Shown here in pieces: positions 41,064 through 50,914 of a DNA stretch of 64,000 nt (positions within the stretch are counted from its first letter, which is position 1; each line of letters begins with the position of its first letter). Below the pieces are notes generated by a model. The model was not told the origin of the DNA and searched no databases. It saw only the letters and a list, made by a program, of their open reading frames with translations. A program made the translations under genes and the position numbers. The DNA lies in assembly GCF_020687765.1 (NCBI RefSeq), contig NZ_JAJEWJ010000002.1, positions 372,001-436,000 on the forward strand, given 5' to 3'. Source of the stretch: Sphingobacterium sp. FBM7-1. Lineage in GTDB: Bacteria; Bacteroidota; Bacteroidia; Sphingobacteriales; Sphingobacteriaceae.

Positions 41064-43172
41064 CTAATAGAATCTAATGCGATTGTCATGAATATCGGCT
41101 TTGTGTTGAAGCGCTTGGTAAATTGCTCCCCAAGAGCGTTGTGCTTTTGCCGTTTGTATTTGTTGCTTCTGGTTATTGATATCGCTGGCAACAAGTTCTG
41201 CCGGGTTTACAAAACCGGTTACTTGTACCGCATAAACGCCTTGCTCGCCTTTGACCGCTTTCGACAGTTTGTTGGGTTGCAGGCCAAATGCTGTTCCGAC
41301 TACTGCTGGCTCCATCGCAATACCTGGAAGTACTGGGTTGGCTAAGACGATATTCTCGATATCTACTGCTGGTTTTCCTAATTTTTGTGCAACCTGATCA
41401 ATAGACGACGCCCCGTTTAATGCATTGTTCAGCTTTTCGGTAAGCATTTTAGCCTTTACCTCATTACGAACGCGTGCTTCCATTTGTGGCTTTGCTGCTG
41501 TTAGCGATAGCGTGCCCTTAGGTTGGATATCGGCTACGCGAGCGACGATGAAATGATCTTCAGTATCAAAGATACGCTCAGAAACGTTGCCTTTTTCTGC
41601 CTCAAAAGCCCAGCGAATTAAGTCTCTCGGTACTTCCACGCCATTAAACGTATTGTCCATGGTCATTACGCGTTCTGCTTTAAGTAACGGCGTGCTGTTT
41701 TTATTGGCGATTTCTTCAAAGTTTTTACTATTTGCGTCACTAAAGAAACTGTTTGCTTTTGCGTACGCAGCGTCCGTGGTAGCTTTACCACTGTTAATCA
41801 CCTTGTCTACAATCGCTGCTTTAACAATTTTAGAGTTACCAACTTGTTTCTCAATGCGAATAATATGGGTGCCGAAACGGCTATTAACGATTACGACATC
41901 ACCGATTTTACCCGAAAATACGGCTTCGTCAAATTCAGGAACCATTTGTCCGCGGGCAAAAGTACCTAAGTCGCCGCCGTTTATTTTACTACCCTCGTCT
42001 AAGCTAAATTGTATTGCCAAGGCAGCGAAACTTTCTCCTTGCTGAATCAAACCTTTGATAGAATCTGCTTTCGCTTGTGCTTTGTCTACACCACCCTCTG
42101 CGGTAGGGTTCAACAAGATATGTGACGCTTTTACGGAGTCCGGACTAAATTTTGATTCTACAACTTTCGCTATTTCAAATCTATCTTGCGATAAAAAAGG
42201 ACCTACCGTCGTACCTATTGGGCTGTTGAAAATTACCGAATCCAGTGCAGGGCTAACTTGGCCTTTACGTAGGTAAGTATAGGGATATTTCGTGTCGGAG
42301 TTGACGGCTGCAAATAGTGAATCTGTCGTGGAATTTATGAGTTCACTTTTCAATTGTTCGATAACTGATTTTGTAGCGGCAGTATCATTAGCGGTAGGTG
42401 TAGCGTCAAATAATACGTACTCTATTGTTCTGGTTTCCTCTGGATTCTCAAAGGCGTTTTTATGCGCATCATAATACGCTTTATAATCTGCATCGGTTAA
42501 TTTAATTTCGGCATCTTTCACCGAGGAATAATCAAGCGTCAAATATTTAAAGTTCGCCAATTTATTGCGTTGGTTGTATTCTTCTTGGGCTTCCAAAGAA
42601 GTAACATAGACACTGTTGACCAATAGATTCGAATACTTTTCGTTCAAACGTTCGTTACGGATGTTTTCTAAAAGCATCTCCCATTGCTGACGCATTTCCG
42701 GTGTTCCTTGGCTATTTATTTGTGAAAGAAACGTGTTGAGTTGGGTTTTATCAAATACCCCCGTTTGCGGATTTGTAAATGCTTGAACAATTTGAGGAGA
42801 TGGGTTTGCACCAGACACCAAACTGTTGAGTTCGTCTCTGCCGACCGAAAGACCGATTTTTTCGATCTCTTGTTTCAAAAGTTCTTGGGAGATAAATTGA
42901 TTCCAAACTTGTTGTACCGCATAATTACGCATCTGAGGGGATGCAGATCCTCCCATTTGCTGTTGATACATGGCCGTCGTTTGATCCACTTGTGCGTTAA
43001 AGACTTGATAGTCGATGGATTCTCCATTAACGCTGCCCACTTGATTTTGATTCTTCATCCAAAAAGGAGTCCCATAGCTGATGATATCTCCTAATAAAAA
43101 CGCAATAATTGCCAAACCGATCACGGTTACTACCAGCCCCGCTCGGTTCCGCAAATAGCTCATTAATCCCAT
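41064..43172 (-). CDS. PpiD/SurA-type periplasmic peptidyl-prolyl isomerase and chaperone
   Basis: A 702-residue chaperone anchored in the inner membrane by one helix (LVVTVIGLAIIAFLLGDII, about 13-31). A SurA-N-like helical region with SVNGESIDYQVFNAQVDQ follows, then a parvulin domain at about 345-445 (ASHILLNPTAEGG, FAALAIQFSLDEGSKINGGD and GTHIIRIEKQ). A second, weaker parvulin-like part lies in the C-terminal third. This is PpiD-like architecture; it assists folding of outer-membrane proteins. It is the last gene after lptC in a minus-strand envelope cluster and ends at a strong terminator. Confidence 0.93.
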   Translation of the reverse strand: MGLMSYLRNRAGLVVTVIGLAIIAFLLGDIISYGTPFWMKNQNQVGSVNGESIDYQVFNAQVDQTTAMYQQQMGGSASPQMRNYAVQQVWNQFISQELLKQEIEKIGLSVGRDELNSLVSGANPSPQIVQAFTNPQTGVFDKTQLNTFLSQINSQGTPEMRQQWEMLLENIRNERLNEKYSNLLVNSVYVTSLEAQEEYNQRNKLANFKYLTLDYSSVKDAEIKLTDADYKAYYDAHKNAFENPEETRTIEYVLFDATPTANDTAATKSVIEQLKSELINSTTDSLFAAVNSDTKYPYTYLRKGQVSPALDSVIFNSPIGTTVGPFLSQDRFEIAKVVESKFSPDSVKASHILLNPTAEGGVDKAQAKADSIKGLIQQGESFAALAIQFSLDEGSKINGGDLGTFARGQMVPEFDEAVFSGKIGDVVIVNSRFGTHIIRIEKQVGNSKIVKAAIVDKVINSGKATTDAAYAKANSFFSDANSKNFEEIANKNSTPLLKAERVMTMDNTFNGVEVPRDLIRWAFEAEKGNVSERIFDTEDHFIVARVADIQPKGTLSLTAAKPQMEARVRNEVKAKMLTEKLNNALNGASSIDQVAQKLGKPAVDIENIVLANPVLPGIAMEPAVVGTAFGLQPNKLSKAVKGEQGVYAVQVTGFVNPAELVASDINNQKQQIQTAKAQRSWGAIYQALQHKADIHDNRIRFY

Positions 43173-43277
43173 AGTCTATATACTCTGTTTATTCAGTTAC
43201 TTAATTGACCTTTATTAAAAACAAGGCGCAAGATACAACTTTTATGAAAAAAAAGTGTAAAAAAATCACCAGACATT

Positions 43278-43880
43278 TTAATTGCCGAAAGAAGGAAGTT
43301 GTTGATCGTTTGACGGAACAAAGAAGCCCGTCATATTTTGGCCATCAATTTTTTTGAAGTCTGCGTCCGAAACGAAGGAGGTGGCCTGCAGATCTCCGCG
43401 TTGGTCCTTGAATTGGAATGTGATCGGAACTGTATTGTAATAGATGTTTTTTTTCTCGTCAAAATACAGTTCTTCTGTCTTGATGACGGAGCCATCAGCC
43501 ATGTTGACCACTACATTGCGCCTAAATTCGGTAAGACCCTCGTTCTGCTTTTGGAGTGCGTATTCTGAACGAATACGTTGGGATTCGACACCCTTCTCAT
43601 CAAAAAAACGTATTAATACGCCTTCTTTAAACTCGTACATCGCAATGCTATCCGGATATTCCCGAAGCTCAGGAGCGGTTAGTTCGGCCTTTACTCGTGC
43701 AGAGTCACTGTAGATGACGGTTACATCTTTAGAAACGTTTACATTTTCTTCCTGTTGTATGTTAGCGATCTTCTCTACATCCCGTAGATCGTTTTCACAG
43801 GCGATGAATACGAAGGCGCCTAACGATGCATATAGCGTTAAGGATAAGCTTTTTGTTATGTGACGACCTCGCAACAACAT
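43278..43880 (-). CDS. lptC: LPS export protein LptC, lipoprotein form
   Basis: The periplasmic bridge component that passes lipopolysaccharide from the inner membrane LptBFG complex to LptA. With ATG 43880 the product has lipobox FIAC and then END; it starts 2 bp after the stop of the upstream barrel gene (an in-frame ATG at 43910 would overlap it). The mature domain is a beta jelly roll with VIYSDSARVKAELTAPELREY, GVLIRFFDEKGVESQRI and VIKTEELYFDE, the LptC signature in Bacteroidota. Unlike the proteobacterial form it is lipidated instead of membrane-spanning. Confidence 0.88.
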   Translation of the reverse strand: MLLRGRHITKSLSLTLYASLGAFVFIACENDLRDVEKIANIQQEENVNVSKDVTVIYSDSARVKAELTAPELREYPDSIAMYEFKEGVLIRFFDEKGVESQRIRSEYALQKQNEGLTEFRRNVVVNMADGSVIKTEELYFDEKKNIYYNTVPITFQFKDQRGDLQATSFVSDADFKKIDGQNMTGFFVPSNDQQLPSFGN

Positions 43881-43882
43881 AG

Positions 43883-45211
43883 TTAGTCTAAACTGCGGCG
43901 GATAAACCAAGAGTCATTGATCGTAAATCCAAAATTGATATTAATGTACCGTTCGCGCACTAGGTTATGTTTGAGGGAGCCTTGTTGTCCAAACTCGGCT
44001 GATATGTTTATTTGAGAAAACGTGCGACCAAAGTTTGTTTCCGGAAGTGGTAATCCAATCCCAACACTAACGGCCATGTCGTTGATGCGTTGATTTCTAT
44101 AGACAACAGGCGTTTGATTGTAACGAAATCCTAAGCGATAATCCACTTGGTTCCAGTAGCGTACCGAAGTGGGGTCGGGTTTAATCTGGCCTCCGACGGC
44201 AACACCATAGCTTTTCTCCAATTTGTTTTGCCCTTCTTGTACTTCGAATTTGGACCAATCGGCATAATTAAAATCGGCACCGATTAACCAATTATATCCT
44301 TTTGATAGGGTGAAGCCTATATTATGCTTTAAAGGCAGTTGGATTTTTCGGGAAGCAAAGGATCCTGTACTAACCGTGTCTAGTGGTGGTGCAATATAAT
44401 CTTCGTCGAAATTATTCTCCGAAATCGTAATGATTCGACTTGGTCTCGCTGTAATATTGTTATTCAACGTTCCGGAATAACCGAGGGTTAGGTTGTACTT
44501 GTTATTGATAGATTTGCTGTATTGAAGACCATAGTCAACGGTTAATCCTCGTATGTTTCGCGTTTCCTTAAGTTCTGCCGGATACGTAGATAGATCGCCT
44601 ACAAATTTGACTTGGGTTATGTCGTGTAGGTTTCCGAAAAGAAAACCAGCATTGGCCCCGATACTTAAACCTTTAATTGGGGATACCCCGTATCCTAAAT
44701 AGGCTTTGTTGATGCCGCCTTCGCCAAATATTTGCTTCTCATAAACTAAGTTGTCTATGGATTCTACATTTTTCGAAGAATAGCCTACATCGGAGAATGG
44801 GATGAGTCCGAAAGAAAAACCTCCGTATTTTTGCAGCGGAATACCAATCGCGACGTGTCCGAAAGCAAAATCGGCGGTATGATCACTCACATTATCTCTG
44901 GAGAGCTGTGTGAAGTTGCCGTACATCCCCGCTTCCAGTACGGTGCGGTTTAATGCAGAATAAGAAGCTGGATTGGCAATATTCAACGTGGGGAGCCCCG
45001 TAAGGTACCTCACACCGGTGGAAATTCCTCCCATAGCACGCGTTTGAGGTAATAAGTCGTTCCGCATTTGTCCTAGACCAAATTGTGAGTAAGGCGAATG
45101 TGATGTGGATCGTTGTGCGTATCCTTGCTGAATACCTACTAAACTTAATCCTAACAATAATTGCAGTGCTATTTTGGTGAAACTTCCTATCGAACGTATG
45201 TGCATGGTCAA
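43883..45211 (-). CDS. Outer-membrane beta-barrel protein, FadL/OmpP1-like
   Basis: A 442-residue exported protein with signal peptide (about 1-32, ending YAQ). The mature start, HSPYSQFGLGQMRNDLLPQTRAMGGISTG, followed by NIANPASYSALNRTVLEAG, resembles FadL-type barrels that begin with a conserved AMGG and NPA segment. Repeating amphipathic strands follow, and the last strand ends in a hydrophobic Leu-Asp. An ATG at 45205 is also possible. It directly precedes lptC (2 bp). It may transport hydrophobic molecules, but the ligand is unknown. Confidence 0.75.
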   Translation of the reverse strand: MTMHIRSIGSFTKIALQLLLGLSLVGIQQGYAQRSTSHSPYSQFGLGQMRNDLLPQTRAMGGISTGVRYLTGLPTLNIANPASYSALNRTVLEAGMYGNFTQLSRDNVSDHTADFAFGHVAIGIPLQKYGGFSFGLIPFSDVGYSSKNVESIDNLVYEKQIFGEGGINKAYLGYGVSPIKGLSIGANAGFLFGNLHDITQVKFVGDLSTYPAELKETRNIRGLTVDYGLQYSKSINNKYNLTLGYSGTLNNNITARPSRIITISENNFDEDYIAPPLDTVSTGSFASRKIQLPLKHNIGFTLSKGYNWLIGADFNYADWSKFEVQEGQNKLEKSYGVAVGGQIKPDPTSVRYWNQVDYRLGFRYNQTPVVYRNQRINDMAVSVGIGLPLPETNFGRTFSQINISAEFGQQGSLKHNLVRERYININFGFTINDSWFIRRSLD

Positions 45212-45310
45212 AATTTGCTACAAAACTATCTAATTTTTAACTATTCCGTTAGTTCTATTTGTTAAAAAAGGTTAATCGAATGGTTGTTAGGGAGTTGTGG
45301 GTTTGTTCTT

Positions 45311-46294
45311 CTAAACGAATTGGAAATAGATGATAGAAGCTATGATAATAAGATATAGTGTTTCGTATATCCATTTTGATTTAGAATTGGTGAAATAAAA
45401 TGCAAGGTATATTGCGAATGGGGGAGCACAGAGCAAGAAATGGTTAATCGTGATATGCTTATTCAGGTAGAAAGATCCTAATGTCAGTAGGATCATGAAA
45501 AATAAAAGTTGGAATGATTTGCGCAGATGGACGACACTCTTGAAGAAATGGTCTTTTAATACAATGAGGAAAAAAAATAGGGTGATAATGACTGGCAGCA
45601 ATACGAGGTAATCGTACATATTTAGAGAGAGTTCGGTCGGGAAAGCGTAGCTAAGGGGCTTGAAAATGGCGAAAAATTCGGGGAGGCGGCCCATCCAATA
45701 ATAGATCACACCTAACAGGAAGTATATGGTCGAAAAGCCTAATAACGGTGTTAGCCATTCTCTCCAGTTAAAGGGACGAAAAATTAATAAACTTATCCAT
45801 AAAAGTACCATCATCACCATAAAGGGGAAGTAAATCAGGCTCCCGATGGCTACGATCATTCCCAGATCAAGCATCAGCGCTTTTATGTCGTGTTGTTTAT
45901 AGATATTGAATAGTTTACCCAGCATCCATATCGTGATGAAATTACAGATAAGAGGAGGGGACAAAACTAAGAAGGGGGTTAAGAGGCTAACCAGCGTCAT
46001 ATACATCAATGCTGGGGTGAAATTGGGTTTGCCGAGCAGGTTGAAGTTGTTGACAATACGGTTTAAAAAAAAACCTTGTAAAAGCGTGAGGATCAACGTT
46101 ACCATCACGTTGGCTTCCGGAGATAAATTGGAGCCTATACGTATCCCGATTAGGTTATTGACCGCCGGCTCAAATAAAATCGGGGTGATGTGTGCTGGAA
46201 GGCTAAGGAAAATACCGAGGCATAGAACCAAACCGATAGCCGAGACGAAAATAATATTGACCGGCGAAAATTTTCGATGTTGGTTTATAATCAT
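45311..46294 (-). CDS. DUF6427 family multi-helix membrane protein
   Basis: A 327-residue protein with about nine hydrophobic segments and few charged residues, recognised as the Bacteroidota DUF6427 type (FRPFNWREWLTPLLGF in the middle). No catalytic motif is seen. Some family members have been labelled beta-carotene monooxygenase, without support here. It lies 6 bp after the CcmD-like gene on the same strand, so it is probably cotranscribed with the cytochrome c module. Confidence 0.8.
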   Translation of the reverse strand: MIINQHRKFSPVNIIFVSAIGLVLCLGIFLSLPAHITPILFEPAVNNLIGIRIGSNLSPEANVMVTLILTLLQGFFLNRIVNNFNLLGKPNFTPALMYMTLVSLLTPFLVLSPPLICNFITIWMLGKLFNIYKQHDIKALMLDLGMIVAIGSLIYFPFMVMMVLLWISLLIFRPFNWREWLTPLLGFSTIYFLLGVIYYWMGRLPEFFAIFKPLSYAFPTELSLNMYDYLVLLPVIITLFFFLIVLKDHFFKSVVHLRKSFQLLFFMILLTLGSFYLNKHITINHFLLCAPPFAIYLAFYFTNSKSKWIYETLYLIIIASIIYFQFV

Positions 46295-46300
46295 CGTTTT

Positions 46301-46498
46301 TTACTCCTCCAGCTTCTTAATCCGTCGGTCCAATAAAAACAGGAATATGCCCAATACGATAAAAATGGTTACGAGCACGAGCACGACGACGTATATCTTC
46401 CCTGAGCTACGTAGGCCAGTAGCCATCTCTATTTCGCCCTGGGCGAAGACATTGATGCTCGCGATGAGAAGTAATAAAAAGGTAGCTATCTTCTTCAT
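46301..46498 (-). CDS. CcmD-family small membrane protein
   Basis: A 65-residue protein from ATG 46498: signal-like MKKIATFLLLLIASINVFAQ, then a short polar part and one membrane helix (IYVVVLVLVTIFIVLGIFLF), ending LLDRRIKKLEE. This matches the CcmD family in Bacteroidota, which accompanies CcmC/CcsA. It lies 10 bp after the CcsA-type gene. A longer in-frame ATG at 46663 would overlap CcsA and is unlikely. Confidence 0.88.
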   Translation of the reverse strand: MKKIATFLLLLIASINVFAQGEIEMATGLRSSGKIYVVVLVLVTIFIVLGIFLFLLDRRIKKLEE

Positions 46499-46508
46499 GA
46501 TAATACGG

Positions 46509-47174
46509 TTATTCGATAATGTTTCTTTTGTTTTCCAGCAGGCGTACGCGATAACGTAACGAGCATATCCAGAAGCCGAGTAGTATCCAACCGATAGTTG
46601 CGGTATAAAACACCGGACGCATTTGGTTGTCCATATCCAAATCGCCGAACGTTCCGTTGCCACCGCTTCCAGGGTGTAGGGAATCTGTCATTTTGGGCAT
46701 GATGTACATCAGTACGATCATGATGGGGAACGCAAAAATATTGTATACTGCCGATATCTTGGCTCTTTTTTGCTCTTCTTCTAGGGCGTTTCGTAGCACA
46801 ACGTAGGCTAGATACATGAGTGTAGCGATCGCCGAACCGTTGGTTTTTGGGTCGTTAGGCCAAAAATCTCCCCAGGTGATATTAGCCCACTGCATGCCGG
46901 TTAACAAGCCGATAATACAAAAAACAATGCCCGTATTGACGGCTTCTACGGCCATCAGATCGTCTTGAATACGGCCCTTGCTTAGATAACGCACGCTATA
47001 AATAACCGAAATCAGGTAAAGGACAAACATCGTAGACCACATCGGTACGTGGAAATACACATTACGGATGGTCTCATGTAGGAGGAATAAGGCGGGTACC
47101 GGACCGAGGAAGCCTGCAATAATGCTAATGGCCACCATCACCAGTCCTAGAATTTTCCACCAAGATTTTTTCAT
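46509..47174 (-). CDS. ccsA: Cytochrome c biogenesis protein CcsA/CcmC
   Basis: A six-helix heme-handling protein of the inner membrane (221 residues). The tryptophan-rich periplasmic segment ITWGDFWPNDPKTNG is the Bacteroidota form of the WWD heme-binding motif, and two membrane His (HVPMW and the loop after NVYF) can serve as heme ligands. With CcmB upstream and CcmD downstream this is a partial System I module; CcmA, CcmE and CcmF are not in the window. Confidence 0.92.
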   Translation of the reverse strand: MKKSWWKILGLVMVAISIIAGFLGPVPALFLLHETIRNVYFHVPMWSTMFVLYLISVIYSVRYLSKGRIQDDLMAVEAVNTGIVFCIIGLLTGMQWANITWGDFWPNDPKTNGSAIATLMYLAYVVLRNALEEEQKRAKISAVYNIFAFPIMIVLMYIMPKMTDSLHPGSGGNGTFGDLDMDNQMRPVFYTATIGWILLGFWICSLRYRVRLLENKRNIIE

Positions 47175-47264
47175 CTGTCGTTTGTTTTGCTCAAAATCAC
47201 CATATGCTGGTGACTTAAAAAATTATCTAAAGATGATCCACCGGAAGGCGGATCGGTTGCAGCA

Positions 47265-47924
47265 TTAATCCCGCCAAAGATAAGGAAATAACAATAAAGA
47301 TATAGTAACCGTAATTACATTAATTGCTAGTAAGACGACGATATCATTTGTGCTATCTACTCTTGGTGCGCCTGCTAATGCATTTTGCGATAAGGATATC
47401 AAGACAATAAGTAGTGGGATAATAACGGGGAAACTTAAGATGGCCATGAGTGTGCTGTTGTTGCCCGCTTTTGCACTAATACCGGATACCATAGTAAAGA
47501 CGGAGGCAAAACTCATACTTCCTAACAAAACTGCGGTGGCATATAAAACGGGATCACCTACCGGATTGTTAAAGGTGACACTATAGGCGAGGTACGCGAT
47601 CACGGATAAGAGGACCATAATGAGCGTGTTGTAAATTATCTTCGATAAAATAACTGCGTGGGGGCTAATCAGCGTGTAGTAATAAAGTTGTCTGTTTTGG
47701 CTTTCTTGAACGAAACTTCGGCTAATAGCGTTTACACTTGCAAAGAGCATAATAATCCAGAACAGGGCGTTCCAAACAAGTGTATCTACAGATTGGAATG
47801 CTTGATAACATACAAATACTGTAGATACAACATATAATAAGATGCCGTTTATCGCGTATTTTGAACGCCATTCAAGAACGATATCTTTATAAACTAATGT
47901 TTTTACCTGTTGGAGTGTATTCAT
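47265..47924 (-). CDS. ccmB: Heme exporter membrane subunit CcmB
   Basis: The integral membrane part of the CcmAB ABC transporter in cytochrome c maturation (219 residues, about six helices). It starts TLVYKDIVLEWRSKYAINGILLY, with the EWR...YA motif typical of CcmB, and includes RSFVQESQNRQLYYYTLISPHAVILSKIIYN, the coupling helix for CcmA. CcmA is not adjacent. It precedes the ccsA gene by 90 bp. The element TATCTTTA just upstream is one base from the -7 consensus. Confidence 0.9.
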   Translation of the reverse strand: MNTLQQVKTLVYKDIVLEWRSKYAINGILLYVVSTVFVCYQAFQSVDTLVWNALFWIIMLFASVNAISRSFVQESQNRQLYYYTLISPHAVILSKIIYNTLIMVLLSVIAYLAYSVTFNNPVGDPVLYATAVLLGSMSFASVFTMVSGISAKAGNNSTLMAILSFPVIIPLLIVLISLSQNALAGAPRVDSTNDIVVLLAINVITVTISLLLFPYLWRD

Positions 47925-47981
47925 ATACGATGTAAAGATACGAATACTTGCGTGTGAAACTGCGCAAACTCCAAAATAGCT

Positions 47982-48356
47982 TTAAGCTTTGTCGAGTTCT
48001 GATTTTGCTCGGTTGACTACTTCTTCTGCCTTGTCTTCTGCGTGGTGTACAGCTTGTGAAGCCTTGTCTGCCAATTTGTGTGCTTTGTCGGCTGCTGCAT
48101 CTACTGCCCGCACGCCCGCATCTTTCGCTTTGGCTTTCAGGTTTTCTAATTCGGCTTTCGTCGATTTTGCAATTTTAGCAGCACGTTTTGCCTCTTTTTT
48201 TGAAAGTTCTTTAATTGACTTCGTCAAATCTTTTACACTTTCGTTCGCACGTTCCAGCTGGCGTTTGCCATCATCGGTGCCTAACAAATAATAAGCAGCT
48301 GCTCCAGCAGCTAAGCCAAGAAGTGCGAATGCAATGAATCCATTTTTATTTTCCAT
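47982..48356 (-). CDS. YtxH-like Ala/Lys-rich membrane-anchored helix protein
   Basis: A 124-residue protein with one N-terminal membrane helix (about 7-26, FIAFALLGLAAGAAAYYLLG) ending GTDDGKRQLE, the usual YtxH start. A long charged helix rich in Ala, Lys and Glu follows (many KA and AD steps), resembling late-embryogenesis-abundant or apolipoprotein-like repeats. YtxH proteins are often stress-linked; function is not known. It stands between ccmB and the ABC exporter, with non-coding gaps on both sides. Confidence 0.85.
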   Translation of the reverse strand: MENKNGFIAFALLGLAAGAAAYYLLGTDDGKRQLERANESVKDLTKSIKELSKKEAKRAAKIAKSTKAELENLKAKAKDAGVRAVDAAADKAHKLADKASQAVHHAEDKAEEVVNRAKSELDKA

Positions 48357-48466
48357 AATACCTGTTTTTTGTCTGTTCTGAAAAATTATTAATATTTTAT
48401 TAATCTAACAAAAAGCGCTGCAAAAAGTTTTTCGTAAGTATTTTTTCTGAGCAAAAAAAGAGCTGT

Positions 48467-50308
48467 TTATCCGGTTTGGGTAACATGCTGTATTGATTGT
48501 AAAGAATACAGGTGATGATAAAGACCGCTACCTTTGGACATCAGCTCTACATGGTTTCCTATATCCGATACTTTGCCGTTTTCAATTACTACGATCTGAT
48601 CCGCATCTTTTATGGTGCTTAATCGGTGGGCAATAATGACGGAGGTACGGTTGCGCATTAACTCTTCTAAAGCTAATTGAACAAGACGTTCAGATTCGGA
48701 ATCTAAAGAGGAGGTTGCTTCGTCTAGAATTAGAATAGCTGGATCTTTCAATAATGCGCGTGCAATAGCGATTCGTTGACGTTGTCCACCGGACAATTTT
48801 ATGCCTCTTTCGCCCACTAGTGTTTCGTAACCTTGTGGGAAGGTCATAATGAAATCGTGTGCATTCGCTCGTTTAGCAGCCTCTATAATTTCTTCGGCGT
48901 TGGCGTCTAATCGGCCATATCCGATGTTTTCGCGGATGGTACCTCCGAACAGCAACACGTCCTGCGGAACGATCGCTACTTGGTTACGGATGTCGGTAAG
49001 CGAATAAGCTGAGCTGTCCTTGCCGTCGTAGACGATATTTCCTGCTGTAGGCGCGTAAAATTGCAAAATGAGGGAGGCTATAGTTGATTTTCCCGTACCA
49101 CTAGGACCTACCAAAGCCAATTTTTTACCTGCCTCAACATGAAATGAAATATCTTTTAAGATAGGGATGTCCGGCCGTGAAGGATAAGTAAATCCTACCT
49201 GGTTAAAGCTGAGCGCCCCCTTCATGGGCGTTCTGATGTCATTGTTGCTTTCCGATATTGTTATCATCTCCGGTTCTTCTTCCAAAATGTCGAGCACACG
49301 TTCGCTAGCACCAATGGAGCGTTGTATGTTCGCATATAATTCCGGGAAGCTGCCCATCGATCCAGCGACAAACATCGAATAGAGTATATAAGTCGTGAGG
49401 TCGCCTACGGAGATTTCACCTTGTGAGACAAGGGAAGCACCGTACCAAATAACGAGAATAACAGCTCCGAAGATGCAGAATATAATGAACGAGGCGAAAA
49501 TGCCCCGATAAGTAGCCCCTTTTACCGCCAGTTTTACTACCGCATTCAATTTATGTGCATAGCGATGGGCCTCATAATATTCATTGACGAATGCTTTGAC
49601 GTTGGTGATGCCTGATAGTGTTTCTTGCACGATCGTGTTGGAGTCGGCCAATTGATCTTGTGCTTGGCGGGATAAATTACGTATAAAGCGGCCGAAAACA
49701 ATAGCGATGATGATAATGATAGGTAGAATACATAGATTCATCAGCGCTAGTTTGGGCGACACGAGGACTAACAAGCAGATACCGAAAGCGAGGCTGATGG
49801 CTTGACGTAGCATCTCTGCTAAAGTCGTTGTCAGCGTGTCCTGAATTTGAGCTAAATCTGTAGAAAGACGACTGTTTAATTCGCCCACTCGTCTATTTGC
49901 AAAAAACTCAATGGGTAAAGTGATGAGTCTATGGTAGGTGTCTTTGCGGATGCTTGCCAACGCTTTCTCTGCTATCTCTACAAAAAAGCGTATTCTGCCG
50001 AAAGATAAAATCGATTGGAAAAAAAGTAGGGTCATCGCAATGCCTCCAATGCTAAGGAGATCAGCGGGTAGCCAAGGATAGGTTTGTTGTCCCTGAGCGG
50101 CATCGATCATCGCGCCAAGTAACGCAGGGAACGCCAGCATCGTCAAGCTCGATAAAATAAGAAAAAACATGCCCCATATAAATTTTCCTCTATATGGTTT
50201 TAAATAGGTGAAAATTTTTAACGCTTTCTTAAGTAACGCCTTATTTATCTTGGGTTTAGGTAAGTCTTCCGACTGTGTATTACCACTATTCAAACGCGAT
50301 CTCGCCAT
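48467..50308 (-). CDS. MsbA-like ABC exporter (fused membrane and ATPase domains)
   Basis: A half-size ABC exporter of 613 residues that works as a homodimer. Six membrane helices fill about residues 35-340, then the nucleotide-binding domain with Walker A GPSGTGKST, Q-loop IVPQDV, signature LSGGQRQRIAIARA, Walker B ILILDEATSS and the H-loop IIAHRLST. Substrates of this family include lipid A, lipids and drugs; the nearby lptC gene makes a lipid role plausible but unproven. Length is normal. Confidence 0.94.
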   Translation of the reverse strand: MARSRLNSGNTQSEDLPKPKINKALLKKALKIFTYLKPYRGKFIWGMFFLILSSLTMLAFPALLGAMIDAAQGQQTYPWLPADLLSIGGIAMTLLFFQSILSFGRIRFFVEIAEKALASIRKDTYHRLITLPIEFFANRRVGELNSRLSTDLAQIQDTLTTTLAEMLRQAISLAFGICLLVLVSPKLALMNLCILPIIIIIAIVFGRFIRNLSRQAQDQLADSNTIVQETLSGITNVKAFVNEYYEAHRYAHKLNAVVKLAVKGATYRGIFASFIIFCIFGAVILVIWYGASLVSQGEISVGDLTTYILYSMFVAGSMGSFPELYANIQRSIGASERVLDILEEEPEMITISESNNDIRTPMKGALSFNQVGFTYPSRPDIPILKDISFHVEAGKKLALVGPSGTGKSTIASLILQFYAPTAGNIVYDGKDSSAYSLTDIRNQVAIVPQDVLLFGGTIRENIGYGRLDANAEEIIEAAKRANAHDFIMTFPQGYETLVGERGIKLSGGQRQRIAIARALLKDPAILILDEATSSLDSESERLVQLALEELMRNRTSVIIAHRLSTIKDADQIVVIENGKVSDIGNHVELMSKGSGLYHHLYSLQSIQHVTQTG

Positions 50309-50364
50309 TCTCTTTAACTGGGATTATTAGCTAGCAAAAATACAGTATTATTTATGTGACCTTA

Positions 50365-50913
50365 TCACTCTTGCGTCAAATTTTGATGCTTACGGTCCCT
50401 AAAATATCTGAAAGTGATAAAGCCTAGCCCTAACAGGAGGAGGATCGTGCAAAAGATGATGGTACGTTGACTGCGTTGTTGGTTGTTCAGGATGTCGATT
50501 TGCTGACGTAGTTTCTCGTTTTCGCTTTGAAGTTTCGTAATGGTTTGCATGTAGCCCAAAATTTCCCGATCATACTGTATAACCAAATTTTCATTTCGAC
50601 TACTTTCATTGCCTTTGATATCGAGTAGTTTCTTCGTTTCCAGAAAGATGTCGTTATCTACTAGAACAACCTCTCGGAGAATGTTAATGGACTTCTGCAT
50701 GTCTGCTTTCCGCTTGAACAAACCGAATATCCCGGTCTTCTGCCGTAAGCTAGTGTCGAACGCTCCAAAGCGTCGACTACGCTCTTCTAATAAATTATTT
50801 ACGCGTTTTCTTTGTTGTTCGTAGTTGAGGGAATCTATGTCAACATTAGGTTGCGCAAGGCATCCGGGCAGTATTCCCGCAAAAAAGAATAAAAAAATGA
50901 AGAATTGCTTCAT
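50365..50913 (-). CDS. Membrane-anchored coiled-coil protein of unknown function
   Basis: A 182-residue exported protein with signal peptide (MKQFFIFLFFFAGILPG, possible lipobox LPGC), a charged helical region rich in Arg and Gln, and a predicted coiled coil (about 115-145, YMQTITKLQSENEKLRQQIDIL in two overlapping parts). One C-terminal membrane helix (TIIFCTILLLLGLGFITF) ends in a basic tail. I recognise no family. It starts 1 bp after the SAM hydrolase stop, so the two are cotranscribed, and it may hold something at the inner membrane. Confidence 0.75.
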   Translation of the reverse strand: MKQFFIFLFFFAGILPGCLAQPNVDIDSLNYEQQRKRVNNLLEERSRRFGAFDTSLRQKTGIFGLFKRKADMQKSINILREVVLVDNDIFLETKKLLDIKGNESSRNENLVIQYDREILGYMQTITKLQSENEKLRQQIDILNNQQRSQRTIIFCTILLLLGLGFITFRYFRDRKHQNLTQE

Positions 50914-50914
50914 G

